Assembly: GCA_015068455.1 (NCBI GenBank)
Contig: SVKO01000006.1
Coordinates: 62,001-126,000 of the forward strand
DNA: 64,000 nucleotides
Direction: 5' to 3'
Source: Oscillospiraceae bacterium
GTDB taxonomy: Bacteria > Bacillota > Clostridia > Oscillospirales > Oscillospiraceae
Shown here: positions 1-8,547 of the stretch, piece after piece
How the letters are laid out: each line of letters begins with the position of its first letter
Position numbering within the stretch: position 1 is the first letter of the stretch
Position numbers and translations under genes: made by a program
Notes under the pieces: generated by a model
Told to the model about the DNA's origin: nothing
Databases searched by the model: none
The model's input: only the letters and a program-made list of their open reading frames with translations

Positions 1-19
1 AACAAATTAGAACATGTTC

Positions 20-48
20 ATACTAACGCAATGAAATTGATTTGTCAA
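20..48 (-). promoter_or_regulatory. Copy-A promoter with operator-like dyad, pointing off the left edge
   Basis: On the minus strand there is TTGACA (43-48), a 17-nt spacer and TAGTAT (20-25), the same promoter that drives the BlaI gene from copy B. Just downstream, 10-19 is a perfect GAACATGTTC palindrome. By analogy with copy B, the start codon of its gene would lie about 22 nt beyond the left edge. Operator function is inferred from position and symmetry. Confidence 0.7.
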
Positions 49-57
49 CAGGATAAT

Positions 58-89
58 AAAAAAGCCTCTCCAGATGGAGAGGCTTTTTT
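58..89 (-). terminator. Intrinsic terminator after the BlaR1-type gene
   Basis: A GCCTCTCC/GGAGAGGC stem is flanked by an A run on one side and a T run on the other, so it can act in both directions. It lies 87 nt downstream of the BlaR1-type stop codon. It is the copy-A version of the hairpin at 2111-2142 and differs by one base in the loop. Confidence 0.8.
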
Positions 90-175
90 GAAAAGGATCA
101 GTAGAACAGGCTCAGGTCGATGGCGACTGTTGATTACGGATCTTATTAATTTCATGAATTGGGAAATAAAGATCA

Positions 176-1672
176 TTACGGATAGAGAGAAATACCGGAG
201 AATCCCGCAGGTTGAGGCGTCTGCGGATAGGGATCAGGCGTGCCGGGGATTCCTGCAGGACGGGCAGTTGGCAGGGTCGCATACGGATCCGGCATGGCGC
301 TTCTGGGGCCCACGGGTTCGGAGGCCTGGGCGGCTGCGGCTGCCTCGGCGGCCTGCTTTTGCTGGATGATCTCCCGGTTCTTTTCATACTCTTTCTGCAT
401 CAGTTGTTCAAAATAATCTGCAGGTGAATCGCCCGGTGCGTCGTTCGGTGGATCATACTCAGGCTCGGATTCTTCTGGATATTTTAGCGATTCCGGCACC
501 GAGGGCACCGGCACGGAGGCGGAGCGGCCGTCCGGCAGTGTGACGTCAACGTGGACCTGTCCTGCGGGTGCGTCAGCTTTGCCTGAAGGCGTCGGGGACG
601 GCTGCTGCTCCGGCGTAGCGGGCGCTGACAGCGCAGCGGGACCGGCGTCGGGAGCATCCGCCTCCGGTTCAGTCTCCGGGGCTTCTGTCGACTCTGGTAC
701 GGGTTCAGGTTCCGGTTCGGGCTCCGGTTCGGGGGCGGGGGGCGCTTCAGGAGCTTCCTGCACCGCCGCGGGCTTTTCCGGCTCGGCGGGAGCCTGCTTT
801 GCCGCGTCCGTGGCAAAGACGGTTAGAGAAACGATGCACAGCACGAGTGCCAGGGCGGCGCTGATGACCGGCAGGCGGCGGGCCCTCAGAATGGCCTTCA
901 GGCGGCTGCCGGTGCTGCTGAAGGAGAAGCCGGCGTCCAGCAGATGCTGCAGCTTGCCCGTCTCCATGGCCACCAGCGTGGTGGCATAGGCCTTTTTCGC
1001 GCCGAGCTGCCGGATGGCCTGCTCGTCGCAGCGCATCTCCATATCCTGGGTGGCGACGTAATACATGATCCAAACAAGGGGATTGAACCAGTGCACTGCC
1101 AGAGCAAAAAGCATGAGATACCGCCGGGGCACGTCGAAATGGCGGATGTGGCACAGCTCATGCAGGTACACATGGCGCAGCTGCTCCGGGGTGGCAAAAT
1201 CCTCGGCGGGGATCAGAATGGTGGGATGGAAAAACCCGTAGGCCAGGGGCGAGGGCAGGCCGGGCAGGGTCTTGACCCTAACCCATGAAGGAATCTCCGA
1301 TGGCTGTGCCGCCACAGGCTCGGCCTTGCGGAAGCGCCAGAGATTGCGCCCGTGGGCGATCAGAACGACGGCGAGCAGGAGCGCACCGCCGGCGATCCAG
1401 ACGATCCGCCACCAGGGCATGGCCGCGGGCTGTGACGCTGTCGCCGTCCGGGCGGCAACAGCCTGGACCGCGACTGCCGTATCCGGCTGATTGACCAGCG
1501 TATAAATGCTGATCGGAAGCCGGAAACGGAAAGGAATCAGCAGCAGGGCGTTGGCCGCCAGCCACAGGATCAGAAAGGTCCTGCGGGATACGATGTTTTG
1601 AAATGCAGCGCGAAGGAGAAGAACCGCAAGGATGAACACGCCTCCGGTGACTGACATGTTCAGAAGGCTCAT
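176..1672 (-). CDS. BlaR1-type M56 membrane metallopeptidase, regulatory signal transducer
   Basis: A 498-residue membrane protein of the BlaR1/MecR1 M56 family. Hydrophobic segments lie near residues 5-25, 32-50, 87-106 and 268-290. The zinc motif HELCH (His171, Glu172, His175) sits in the cytosolic domain between the later helices. In family members the activated peptidase causes loss of the partner repressor, here BlaI-type, whose stop overlaps this start by 4 nt. Instead of a penicillin-binding sensor domain, the part beyond the last helix is a roughly 200-residue Pro/Glu/Ala-rich low-complexity tail, so a beta-lactam signal is not supported; it may sense wall stress or another cue. The copy-A terminator follows. 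Confidence 0.88.
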   Translation of the reverse strand: MSLLNMSVTGGVFILAVLLLRAAFQNIVSRRTFLILWLAANALLLIPFRFRLPISIYTLVNQPDTAVAVQAVAARTATASQPAAMPWWRIVWIAGGALLLAVVLIAHGRNLWRFRKAEPVAAQPSEIPSWVRVKTLPGLPSPLAYGFFHPTILIPAEDFATPEQLRHVYLHELCHIRHFDVPRRYLMLFALAVHWFNPLVWIMYYVATQDMEMRCDEQAIRQLGAKKAYATTLVAMETGKLQHLLDAGFSFSSTGSRLKAILRARRLPVISAALALVLCIVSLTVFATDAAKQAPAEPEKPAAVQEAPEAPPAPEPEPEPEPEPVPESTEAPETEPEADAPDAGPAALSAPATPEQQPSPTPSGKADAPAGQVHVDVTLPDGRSASVPVPSVPESLKYPEESEPEYDPPNDAPGDSPADYFEQLMQKEYEKNREIIQQKQAAEAAAAAQASEPVGPRSAMPDPYATLPTARPAGIPGTPDPYPQTPQPAGFSGISLYP

Positions 1673-2031
1673 GCGTCGTCCTCCATCTGCTCCAGGGTTT
1701 CATAGAGGGATTTCAGCTGCTTTGCATTGAGCTTGCCCTGGCCGATCAGCGCGGTCATCAGAAGATCCACGCTGCCGCCGTATTCGTTGTTGATCAGCTG
1801 TTCAGTCTCCGCGCGGATGACCTCTTCGCGGGTGAGGCAGGGGGTGCAGAGATAGTCCGGCTCGTCCCGGCGGATCAGGCCCTTGTCCACGCAGCGGCCG
1901 ACCATGGTATAGGTTGTGGTCTTGGCCCACTTTGCCGAGGTCCACAGAGCGGCGGAGATCTCCTTCGCCGTCATGGGGCCGGAGGACCAAAGCAGATCCA
2001 TGATGATCCGTTCGCCTTTTGTCAGTGTCAT
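1669..2031 (-). CDS. BlaI/MecI/CopY-family transcriptional repressor
   Basis: A 120-residue winged-helix repressor. The N-terminal part resembles BlaI DNA-binding domains (TKGERIIMDLLWSSGPMTAKEI, then a TTTYTMVGR segment where BlaI proteins have the recognition helix). The C-terminal part matches the dimerisation and cleavage region. The ATG at 2031 is chosen over an upstream in-frame ATG because AGGAGGCG lies at the right distance. It is co-transcribed with the M56 gene through an ATGA overlap. The promoter at 2073-2101 has a dyad at 2063-2072 between the -10 box and the start, suggesting autorepression. Confidence 0.9.
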   Translation of the reverse strand: MTLTKGERIIMDLLWSSGPMTAKEISAALWTSAKWAKTTTYTMVGRCVDKGLIRRDEPDYLCTPCLTREEVIRAETEQLINNEYGGSVDLLMTALIGQGKLNAKQLKSLYETLEQMEDDA

Positions 2032-2062
2032 ATTGATTACGCCTCCTGAATCTAACAAATTA

Positions 2063-2101
2063 GAACAAGTTCATACTAACGCAATGAAATCGATTTGTCA
2101 A
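2063..2101 (-). promoter_or_regulatory. Promoter and operator-like dyad of the BlaI/BlaR1 operon
   Basis: On the minus strand TTGACA (2096-2101), 17 nt, TAGTAT (2073-2078), followed by the GAAC..GTTC dyad at 2063-2072. BlaI-family operators carry an ACA/TGT core, which is intact in copy A but degenerate here. Spacing to the ATG at 2031 fits a short leader with an AGGAGG site. Confidence 0.75.
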
Positions 2102-2110
2102 CAGGATAAT

Positions 2111-2142
2111 AAAAAAGCCTCTCCGGATGGAGAGGCTTTTTT
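2111..2142 (-). terminator. Bidirectional intrinsic terminator after the SLH/SGNH gene
   Basis: A perfect GCCTCTCC/GGAGAGGC stem with a 4-nt loop and six-base A and T runs on the two sides. It separates the end of the SGNH gene from the BlaI promoter. Confidence 0.85.
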
Positions 2143-2150
2143 GAAAAGGA

Positions 2151-4796
2151 TCAGTAGAACAGGCTCAGGTCGATGGCGTCTGCCATGACATCGTATGCCT
2201 TCTCGGGATGCAGACCGTCGCTGGTGTACGCGGGCTTGATGATCTTGGGGTTGTTCGGATCGGCAACGGCACTTTCAAAGTCGATGATGCCGTCCACATG
2301 GGAATCCTCGGAGCGGAACCAGTCGTTGATCATCGTGCGGACCTGCTCGGAGCTTTCGCTGTAATAGCTCGAATAATTGCCGAACGGCAGGATCGGCGCG
2401 GCATAGACCTTGATGCCGTTTTCGTGCGCGAGGGTGATCATCTTCTCGAACTCCGTGCGCAGCCGCTCGTACATGCTGGTATTGTTGAGCCTGTTGAGGT
2501 CGTTGACGGCATAGAGAATGATGACGTACTCGACGCCTTCGTGGTCGAGCAGGTCTCTGGCATAGCGGTCTCTGCCCGCGGGGCCGGAGCCGCCGAACAT
2601 GGAGTTGGCGCCGATGCCTTCGTTCAGCACAGCAACGTTTTTCGTATTCTCGTCCGCCTGCAGACGCTTGGCGAAGTAGTCGCCCCAGCGGGTGTACTGG
2701 TCGGGATTTCTGCCGTTTGCGCCGTTGTCGGTGCCGTAGCCGTCGGTGATGGAGTCGCCGAAGCAGACGATCGCGCGGGCGTCCTCGGGCATATCCAGCT
2801 GCACCTCGCTGAGGAAGTACCAGCTCAGAATCTTCTTGTTTGCGGTGAAAGTCTGATCGGAGACGTGGTCGCCGTTGATCTGATAGGTCGTCGCTCTCGC
2901 GCCGCGGTGACCGGTGATGGTGGCGGCGGTGGTCGGCGCGGAGCCGAAGTAGGCGGTGATCGCCACGTTGTCGATGGCGTTGACCGGGAAATTGATCTCA
3001 TCGGTCAGGATGATCTGTCCCGCGGGGATGACGAACTCCTCCTTGCCGCCCACCGTGACCGCGGTGTCGGTGCTCACGTCGATGTCGGGCTTATCCGCCT
3101 GCACCTGCTTTGCCAGGTGCATGGAGTGGATGACGACGTCCGTGTTGCCGTACTGGTTCGTGAGCTTGAGCCGCATCGTCGTGCCAGAAGTGGTCACGCG
3201 GATGATCTGGCGGACCGTGGTGCCGTCCAGCGCGTTGGGCACGCGGTCGGAGCTGGCGGTGAAATTTTCCTCAGCGGTGGCCCAGGTGGAGACCCAGTTC
3301 TTGTCGGTCAGACCCTGGATCGCGGCCTCCAGCGCGCTCACGGCGGCATCGAGCTCTCTTTGCTTCTTCGCCTCTGCGAGCACCTTTTTTGCGTCCTCGA
3401 TTGCCGCCTGCAGCTTGGCGACGGACTTATTCGTGAAGCCCTCCACGTCGGTGTTCTCCGCCGCGGTGATCGCGGCTTCGAGCGCGGATTTGTCGAGCAC
3501 ATGCGGATCGCTGGATTTGCCGGGCAGGAAGTTCAGGGCTTTGAGCGTGAATTTATAGCCCGTGGTCATGCCGGAATAGGCGTCGATCACGATGTGATCC
3601 GCCTCGAGCTCGGTGTCCTCATAGCGGAAGATCTCGGTGAAGTTCTCTCCGTCGGAGGAACGGAAGCAGATATAATGGTCGCCGTGCTTTTCCAGCCGCA
3701 GCCAATAGGTGCCGTTGGCGCCGAAGCCCGGCGCGGACTTGACGCCCTCGGTATCGGCGGTGATATTCCCATCGATGCGAAGGAAGTCCTGCAGATCGTT
3801 GTTGCCGCCGCGAATGCCCGCGAGGTTCTGATAGTCGTCGCCCTCGGCGGCGTAGAAGCCGAAGAACTGATAGTAGCCGTTTGCCGCGCCGTTCTGTTCA
3901 AAGTCGACCTGAAGCGTCGCAATCCAGTTGCCGCTCACCGGGACCGACACGACGTCCTCGGGGTTCGTCGCCTGATCGCCGGAGTTTTGTCCGTTGCAGG
4001 TTTCAAATGCGGGACGGCTCGTCACAAGGGCGACGCCCACGCCTTCAACGGGAGCTGCGTTGACCTTGCTGCGGATCTCGTACTTTTCTGCATCTGCGGG
4101 ATCGGTGAAGTCGATGCTTTCCGGTACGGGATCGGGAGCCGGCTCCAGCGAAAGATAGCGATAGATCATTGTGGCGACCTCGTCCCGGTTGGCGTTGGCT
4201 TTGGGATCGAGGTAGGATTCGCCGTTTCGGCCCTTGCCGTTGATGATGCCCTTGCCCACGGCCCAGCTCATGGCCTCTTTGGCATAATTGCTGACGGCCT
4301 GGGAATCGGGGAAGCCGGCGAGAACAGCGGGATCGGGCGCTTCATCAGGAGCCTCAAACCGGTAGAGGAACGCGGCGATCTGCTCGCGGGTGACATAGCC
4401 GTCGGGATTGAATTTCGTATCGCTGACGCCCTTGGTGACGCCGTTCTGGACGGCCCAGAGGATGGCATTGTAATACCATCTGCCTTTGGTCACGTCGTTG
4501 AACTGCAGTTCGCCGGAGACCTCGGGCTGGCCTTCCAGCCGATAGAGGATCTGCACGATCATGGCGCGGTTGGTGGGGGTCTTCGGGCTGAACGTCTTCG
4601 GCGTCTCGCTGGTGCCGTTCATGATCCCGTTGGCGATCATATAATCGACGCCCTCATGGGCCCAGGTGCCCTCCGCGGGTGCGTCGATGAAGTCTTTGCT
4701 GGGACAGTCGTGCTCCTCGGCATGGATGACGCCGACGCAGCTCAAGAGCATCGCAAACGTCATCAAAAGCGCCAGCACTCTTCTCAAATGATTCAT
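2151..4796 (-). CDS. Secreted SLH-anchored SGNH/GDSL hydrolase
   Basis: An 881-residue surface protein. In order: signal peptide (about 1-26, cleavage after a HA), three SLH modules (about 30-215) that bind secondary wall polymer, a beta-sandwich module (about 225-440) shared with the surface protein at 39853, a FIVAR-like helical repeat (about 445-515), and an SGNH hydrolase (about 520-881). The catalytic Ser682 lies in GDSIT, and Asp860 and His863 in DGLHPE; NEGIGANS and YAVNDLN match blocks II and III. The family removes acyl groups from carbohydrate, so deacetylation of plant or wall glycans is likely, but the substrate is unknown. The start is at 4796 (AGGAGG seven nt upstream) rather than the upstream ATG. 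Confidence 0.88.
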   Translation of the reverse strand: MNHLRRVLALLMTFAMLLSCVGVIHAEEHDCPSKDFIDAPAEGTWAHEGVDYMIANGIMNGTSETPKTFSPKTPTNRAMIVQILYRLEGQPEVSGELQFNDVTKGRWYYNAILWAVQNGVTKGVSDTKFNPDGYVTREQIAAFLYRFEAPDEAPDPAVLAGFPDSQAVSNYAKEAMSWAVGKGIINGKGRNGESYLDPKANANRDEVATMIYRYLSLEPAPDPVPESIDFTDPADAEKYEIRSKVNAAPVEGVGVALVTSRPAFETCNGQNSGDQATNPEDVVSVPVSGNWIATLQVDFEQNGAANGYYQFFGFYAAEGDDYQNLAGIRGGNNDLQDFLRIDGNITADTEGVKSAPGFGANGTYWLRLEKHGDHYICFRSSDGENFTEIFRYEDTELEADHIVIDAYSGMTTGYKFTLKALNFLPGKSSDPHVLDKSALEAAITAAENTDVEGFTNKSVAKLQAAIEDAKKVLAEAKKQRELDAAVSALEAAIQGLTDKNWVSTWATAEENFTASSDRVPNALDGTTVRQIIRVTTSGTTMRLKLTNQYGNTDVVIHSMHLAKQVQADKPDIDVSTDTAVTVGGKEEFVIPAGQIILTDEINFPVNAIDNVAITAYFGSAPTTAATITGHRGARATTYQINGDHVSDQTFTANKKILSWYFLSEVQLDMPEDARAIVCFGDSITDGYGTDNGANGRNPDQYTRWGDYFAKRLQADENTKNVAVLNEGIGANSMFGGSGPAGRDRYARDLLDHEGVEYVIILYAVNDLNRLNNTSMYERLRTEFEKMITLAHENGIKVYAAPILPFGNYSSYYSESSEQVRTMINDWFRSEDSHVDGIIDFESAVADPNNPKIIKPAYTSDGLHPEKAYDVMADAIDLSLFY

Positions 4797-4976
4797 TGCC
4801 GTTTCCTCCTGTTTTCTTCTGTTTCTCTGAAAATACAATTTTGCCGTGCTTGAAAAATGAAGAAAATCGTGCTGGATTATAGAAACACAGTAAATAATCC
4901 GACATTTTCATAATTTTTTCAAACAAAATGCAAAAATGTGTCAAATCCGCCCGGATCGGGCGGCTCCCATGTGCTC

Positions 4977-5005
4977 AGTCTATCCTATTGCGCTGTTTTT
5001 GTCAA
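4977..5005 (-). promoter_or_regulatory. Candidate promoter of the SLH/SGNH gene in a 296-bp gap
   Basis: On the minus strand TTGACA (5000-5005), a 17-nt spacer and TAGACT (4977-4982). This gives a leader of about 170 nt that includes a CCGCCCG/CGGGCGG stem-loop at 4947-4963. A second, weaker TTGACA lies near 4936-4941. I see no other feature in 4797-5092 and no clear promoter for the plus-strand gene at 5093. Confidence 0.6.
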
Positions 5006-5092
5006 TGAGATTGGCCGCCGGCAAAAGGGTTTTTCTGCGCCGGAGCAGCAAGAATCGGAGGCGGGCGCCATATGCTTGACTGAGGTGAGGAA

Positions 5093-5422
5093 ATGGAAGA
5101 AACGACACGGCTGCCGGAGCCGGGCGGCATGGAAACGCGCGATGCGCCGGTGCTGCGGCAGGTTCCCAGGAAACAGAAGCGAATGCGGCCGATCTCCATG
5201 CGTGTGCGTCTGGCTTTGGCCCTCGGCCTGTGTGTGGCGCTGGTGCTGTGCCGGGTTTTGTGGCCGGATCGCGCCGTCGCGCTGCGGCGCTGGATCGTGG
5301 GCGACGGCAGCGAGCAGGTGCAGCAGGCGTTTTTCAGCATGGAGCGGACGCTGGAGGACGGAGGAGGCCTGGGCGAGGCATGGACGGCCTTTTGCGCGGA
5401 GCTGACGGATGAGGAGGCTTGA
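5093..5422 (+). CDS. Short single-TM protein in the SpoIVFA position
   Basis: A 109-residue protein with a basic N-terminal segment, one TM helix (about 38-57) and an acidic C-terminal tail. It overlaps the start of the M50 protease by 14 nt, so the two are translationally coupled. In Bacillus the gene before spoIVFB is spoIVFA, a larger membrane protein with an M23-like extracytoplasmic domain that holds SpoIVFB inactive. No such domain is present here. A reduced SpoIVFA-like partner is inferred from position and topology only; I see no sequence similarity I would rely on. Confidence 0.55.
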   Translation: MEETTRLPEPGGMETRDAPVLRQVPRKQKRMRPISMRVRLALALGLCVALVLCRVLWPDRAVALRRWIVGDGSEQVQQAFFSMERTLEDGGGLGEAWTAFCAELTDEEA

Positions 5423-6017
5423 GCTTCGCCCGGGATTTGTCACGCTTTGTATTCTGGTATGCTTTTTCTTCCCGGCGTCGCTGCTCTGGCCTTTTCTGCT
5501 GCTGGGGACGCTCCACGAGCTGGGGCATCTGGCGGCGCTGTCTGTCTGCGCGGTGCCGGTGGAGGGCGTGAGGCTTGGGTTTTTCGGCGCGGTGATCCAT
5601 GCCGGACCCATGTCGCTCGGGCAGGAGGCGTTTTGTGCCCTGGCAGGCCCTGCGGCGAATCTGTTTGCGTTCTGGACTCTGCGCAGAGCCTGGCCGGGCG
5701 CGGCCGTTGCATCTCTGGCGCTCGGCCTGTGCAACCTCCTGCCGATCCGGCCGCTGGACGGAGGCAGAGCGCTGTGGGCCTTTTCGGCCCGGCTTCTGCC
5801 CCTTCCGGCGGCGATGGCCATCTCCGGTGCGGCGGAGGCCCTGACCCTGTGCGCTCTGGGCATCGGCGCTCTGATTCTTTCCCGTCGGTTTGGGCCGCTT
5901 CCCGCGGCATTGTTTGCTCTGCTGCTGGCGAACCTGGCGAGGGAGCGCATTTTTCTGTTGCCATCCGGTACGTTGGCCGATATAATGAAGAAAAAGAAAA
6001 CGACACAAGAGGTTTGA
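5409..6017 (+). CDS. M50-family intramembrane metalloprotease, SpoIVFB-like
   Basis: A 202-residue polytopic membrane protein. The zinc motif HELGH (His36, Glu37, His40) is in the first TM region and the third ligand is in PLDGG (Asp117), the arrangement of site-2 proteases. It has no PDZ domain, in contrast to the RseP homologue at 20983. SpoIVFB cleaves pro-sigma-K in the mother cell after SpoIVB signalling; a SpoIVB gene lies at 15836, which supports that role. The ATG at 5409 overlaps the upstream gene. The following radical SAM gene starts directly after the stop. Confidence 0.8.
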   Translation: MRRLELRPGFVTLCILVCFFFPASLLWPFLLLGTLHELGHLAALSVCAVPVEGVRLGFFGAVIHAGPMSLGQEAFCALAGPAANLFAFWTLRRAWPGAAVASLALGLCNLLPIRPLDGGRALWAFSARLLPLPAAMAISGAAEALTLCALGIGALILSRRFGPLPAALFALLLANLARERIFLLPSGTLADIMKKKKTTQEV

Positions 6018-6018
6018 C

Positions 6019-7854
6019 ATGACTGAGAAGCTGCAACGGATCCTCCCCAAGGTGCAAAAGCCTGCCCGATACGTCGGCGGGGAGTACAATGCCGTCGTCA
6101 AGAATAAGGATGAGGTCGAGGTGCGGGTGGCGTTCTGCTTCCCGGATCTCTATGAGCTCGGCATGTCCAACCTGGGCTTCCGCATCCTCTACGGCGTCAT
6201 GAACGGGATGCCCGGGGTCTGGTGCGAGCGGGTCTTCGCCCCCTGGGGCGACATGGAGCAGGCCATGCGCGACAATGAGATCCCACTGTTCGCCCTGGAG
6301 AGCCGGGACCCGGTGAAGGACTTCGACATGATCGCCTTTTCCCTGGGCTATGAAATGAGCTATACCAATGTGCTCAATATGCTGCTTCTGGCGGGGGTGC
6401 CCCTGCACGCCGGCGAGCGGGAGGGCCTGCGGAACATCGTCTTTGCCGGCGGCACCTGTGCCTATAACCCCGAGCCCCTGGCGGACTTCATCGATTTCTT
6501 CTCCCTGGGCGAGGGGGAGGAGCTGACGGTGGAGATCGTGGAGCTTTACAGGAAGGCCAAGCGCGAAAACTGGAGCAAGCACGAATTCCTTCTGGCAGTC
6601 AGCAGGCTGGAGGGGATCTACGTGCCCTCCTTTTATGAGCATACCTACAATCCCGACGGCACCATCGCCGCCATCACGCCCCTGTACGGCGCGCCGGAGA
6701 CGGTGACAAAGCGGATCATCGAGGATCTGGACAGCGCCTATTACCCCGCGAAAACCATCATCCCCAACACCGAGATCGTCCACGACCGCACGAATCTGGA
6801 GGTCATGCGCGGGTGCATCCGGGGCTGCCGGTTCTGCCAGGCGGGCTTCTGCTACCGCCCGGTGCGCAAGCGCAGCGCAAAGGTGCTGTGCGAGCAGGCG
6901 AGGGAAGCGCTGGAGGATTCCGGCAACCACGAGATCACCATGTCCAGCCTGTCCACCTCCGACTACCGGGAGCTGGAGCCGCTGATGGACGAGCTGCTGG
7001 ACTATACCATACCGAAGAAGATCAACCTGTCCGTGCCATCCCTGCGGGCGGACAACTTCTCGAGGGAATTGATGCTCAAGCTGCAGAAGGTGCGCAAGAG
7101 CGGCCTGACCTTCGCCCCGGAGGCGGGCACCCAGCGCCTGCGCGACGCCATCAACAAGAACGTCACCGAGGAGGAGATCCTCACCACCTGCGCCACCGCT
7201 TTCTCCGGCGGCTGGAACAACGTGAAGCTGTACTTCATGCTGGGCCTGCCCACGGAGACGGATGAGGACGTGGCAGGAATCGCGGAGCTGGTATACAAGG
7301 TCATCAAGACCTGGCGGGCGAACGCGGTCAATAAAAAGCGGGGCCTGCGGGTGCATGTGTCCACGGCCTATTTCGTCCCCAAGCCCTTCACCCCCTTCCA
7401 GTGGGAGAAGCAGGACACCCCGGAGGAATACACCCGCAAGCAGAAGCTTTTAAAATCCATGATGCTGTCAAAGAGCGTGGAGTACAACTGGCACGCGCCG
7501 GATCTGTCCCGGTTGGAGGCGGTGCTGGCCCGGGGCGACCGGCGGCTGTGCGCCGTGCTGGAGGAGGCGGTCCGAAGGGGCTGCCGTCTGGACGGCTGGG
7601 ACGAGTATTTCAGCTATCAGACCTGGCTGGACGTATTTGCCGATCTGGGGATCGACCCGGATTTCTATACCACCCGGGGCTACGGAGACGACGAGATCTT
7701 CCCCTGGCAGACCATTTCCGTGGGCGTCCGGCGGGAATTCTTCCGGCGGGAGCGTGAACGGGCCTATCAGGGTCTGACCACCCCCGACTGCCGCACCCAG
7801 TGCAGCGCCTGCGGGGCGGACCGGCTGCTCAAGGAGGTGGACTGCGATGCTTAG
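6019..7854 (+). CDS. TIGR03960-type B12-binding radical SAM protein
   Basis: A 611-residue enzyme. The N-terminal part (about 1-200) is the B12-binding-like domain typical of this family. The radical SAM core has the cluster motif CIRGCRFC (Cys266, Cys270, Cys273). The C-terminal region ends with a CRTQCSACGAD segment that could bind another metal. Family members occur widely in Clostridia next to a DUF2344 protein, as here, and the pair is often near ribosomal protein genes; the reaction is not known. It follows the M50 gene by one nt and overlaps the next gene by 8 nt. Confidence 0.85.
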   Translation: MTEKLQRILPKVQKPARYVGGEYNAVVKNKDEVEVRVAFCFPDLYELGMSNLGFRILYGVMNGMPGVWCERVFAPWGDMEQAMRDNEIPLFALESRDPVKDFDMIAFSLGYEMSYTNVLNMLLLAGVPLHAGEREGLRNIVFAGGTCAYNPEPLADFIDFFSLGEGEELTVEIVELYRKAKRENWSKHEFLLAVSRLEGIYVPSFYEHTYNPDGTIAAITPLYGAPETVTKRIIEDLDSAYYPAKTIIPNTEIVHDRTNLEVMRGCIRGCRFCQAGFCYRPVRKRSAKVLCEQAREALEDSGNHEITMSSLSTSDYRELEPLMDELLDYTIPKKINLSVPSLRADNFSRELMLKLQKVRKSGLTFAPEAGTQRLRDAINKNVTEEEILTTCATAFSGGWNNVKLYFMLGLPTETDEDVAGIAELVYKVIKTWRANAVNKKRGLRVHVSTAYFVPKPFTPFQWEKQDTPEEYTRKQKLLKSMMLSKSVEYNWHAPDLSRLEAVLARGDRRLCAVLEEAVRRGCRLDGWDEYFSYQTWLDVFADLGIDPDFYTTRGYGDDEIFPWQTISVGVRREFFRRERERAYQGLTTPDCRTQCSACGADRLLKEVDCDA

Positions 7855-8506
7855 AGCGCGTTTTTCCAAGACGGGCGACGCCATCTGGATGTCGCACCTG
7901 GATCTGATGCGGGTGCTCCAGCGCAGCTTCCGCCGGGCGGGGCTCCTGCTGGCCCATTCCCACGGCTATACGCCGCACCCGAATCTTTCCCTGGCCCTGC
8001 CCCTGTCCGTGGGCGTGTCCAGCACCTGCGAGATCATGGATTTCGAACTGGAGGAGGGGCAGGATGCGGCCGATCTGGCTGCGCGCCTCAACCGGGTGCT
8101 GCCCGCGGGGGTCGAGATCGCCGAGGTCTATGAGGGCGAAATGAAGGTAAAGCATTTGAAGTGGCTTCGGATCGCCCTGACCATGGAGTATGACAAAGGC
8201 GTCCCCGCCGGCGCTGCCGAGGCAATCGAAGCGCTGTTCGGGCGCGACGAGCTCCTGTTCGAGAAAAAGACGAAGAGCGGCGCGGTCGTCACCCAGAACA
8301 TTCTGGAAATGATGAAGGAGCTGAGCATGACGCAGCCGGATGAGAACACCCTGCGCCTTGCCTGTCTGATCTCTGCCCAGGAGCCGGCCCTCAATCCAGC
8401 CCGCATCCCGGAGGCCATCGACCTGGAACTGCCGGAACTGGCCCCGGACTTCTCCTCCGTCACGCGCATCGAGGCGCTGACCGAGGATGGGACGGTATTT
8501 CGTTAA
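7847..8506 (+). CDS. TIGR03936/DUF2344 radical-SAM-associated protein
   Basis: A 219-residue soluble protein that begins MLRARFSKTGDAIWMSHLDL, the signature start of DUF2344. In many genomes this domain is fused to or follows the TIGR03960 radical SAM protein, so the two probably act in one complex. The ATG at 7847 lies inside the end of the upstream gene with AAGGAGG before it. The usual next genes in Clostridia (ribonuclease E/G and rplU) are absent here. Biochemical role unknown. Confidence 0.85.
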   Translation: MLRARFSKTGDAIWMSHLDLMRVLQRSFRRAGLLLAHSHGYTPHPNLSLALPLSVGVSSTCEIMDFELEEGQDAADLAARLNRVLPAGVEIAEVYEGEMKVKHLKWLRIALTMEYDKGVPAGAAEAIEALFGRDELLFEKKTKSGAVVTQNILEMMKELSMTQPDENTLRLACLISAQEPALNPARIPEAIDLELPELAPDFSSVTRIEALTEDGTVFR

Positions 8507-8547
8507 TCGGTGGATCGTGTGTTTGGAAACAAAGAAGGAGTATTGTT

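Larger units (their letters stand above)
1..125. repeat. 125-bp direct repeat, copy A (may continue left of the window)
   Basis: This stretch matches 2054-2178 at 122 of 125 positions; the mismatches are at 15, 38 and 72. It contains, read on the minus strand, the last codons and stop of an SGNH-hydrolase gene (matching the end of the gene at 2151), a terminator hairpin and a complete promoter with a dyad. Identity ends abruptly after position 125. Because the coding remnant is only about eight codons long, it looks like a duplication scar rather than a gene end that belongs here. Confidence 0.95.
2054..2178. repeat. 125-bp direct repeat, copy B
   Basis: This is the likely parental copy. It spans the 3' end of the SGNH-hydrolase gene (from 2151), its terminator (2111-2142) and the BlaI promoter and dyad (2063-2101). 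Copy A is at 1-125, 2053 bp away. Three substitutions separate the copies; one of them breaks the centre of the operator-like palindrome here (GAACAAGTTC on the plus strand, against GAACATGTTC in copy A). Confidence 0.95.

Noticed and set aside
2208..4853. Long plus-strand open frame of 881 codons opposite the SLH/SGNH gene
   Set aside because: It is a mirror of the real gene caused by high GC and third-position bias; the product has no recognisable domains and no ribosome site.
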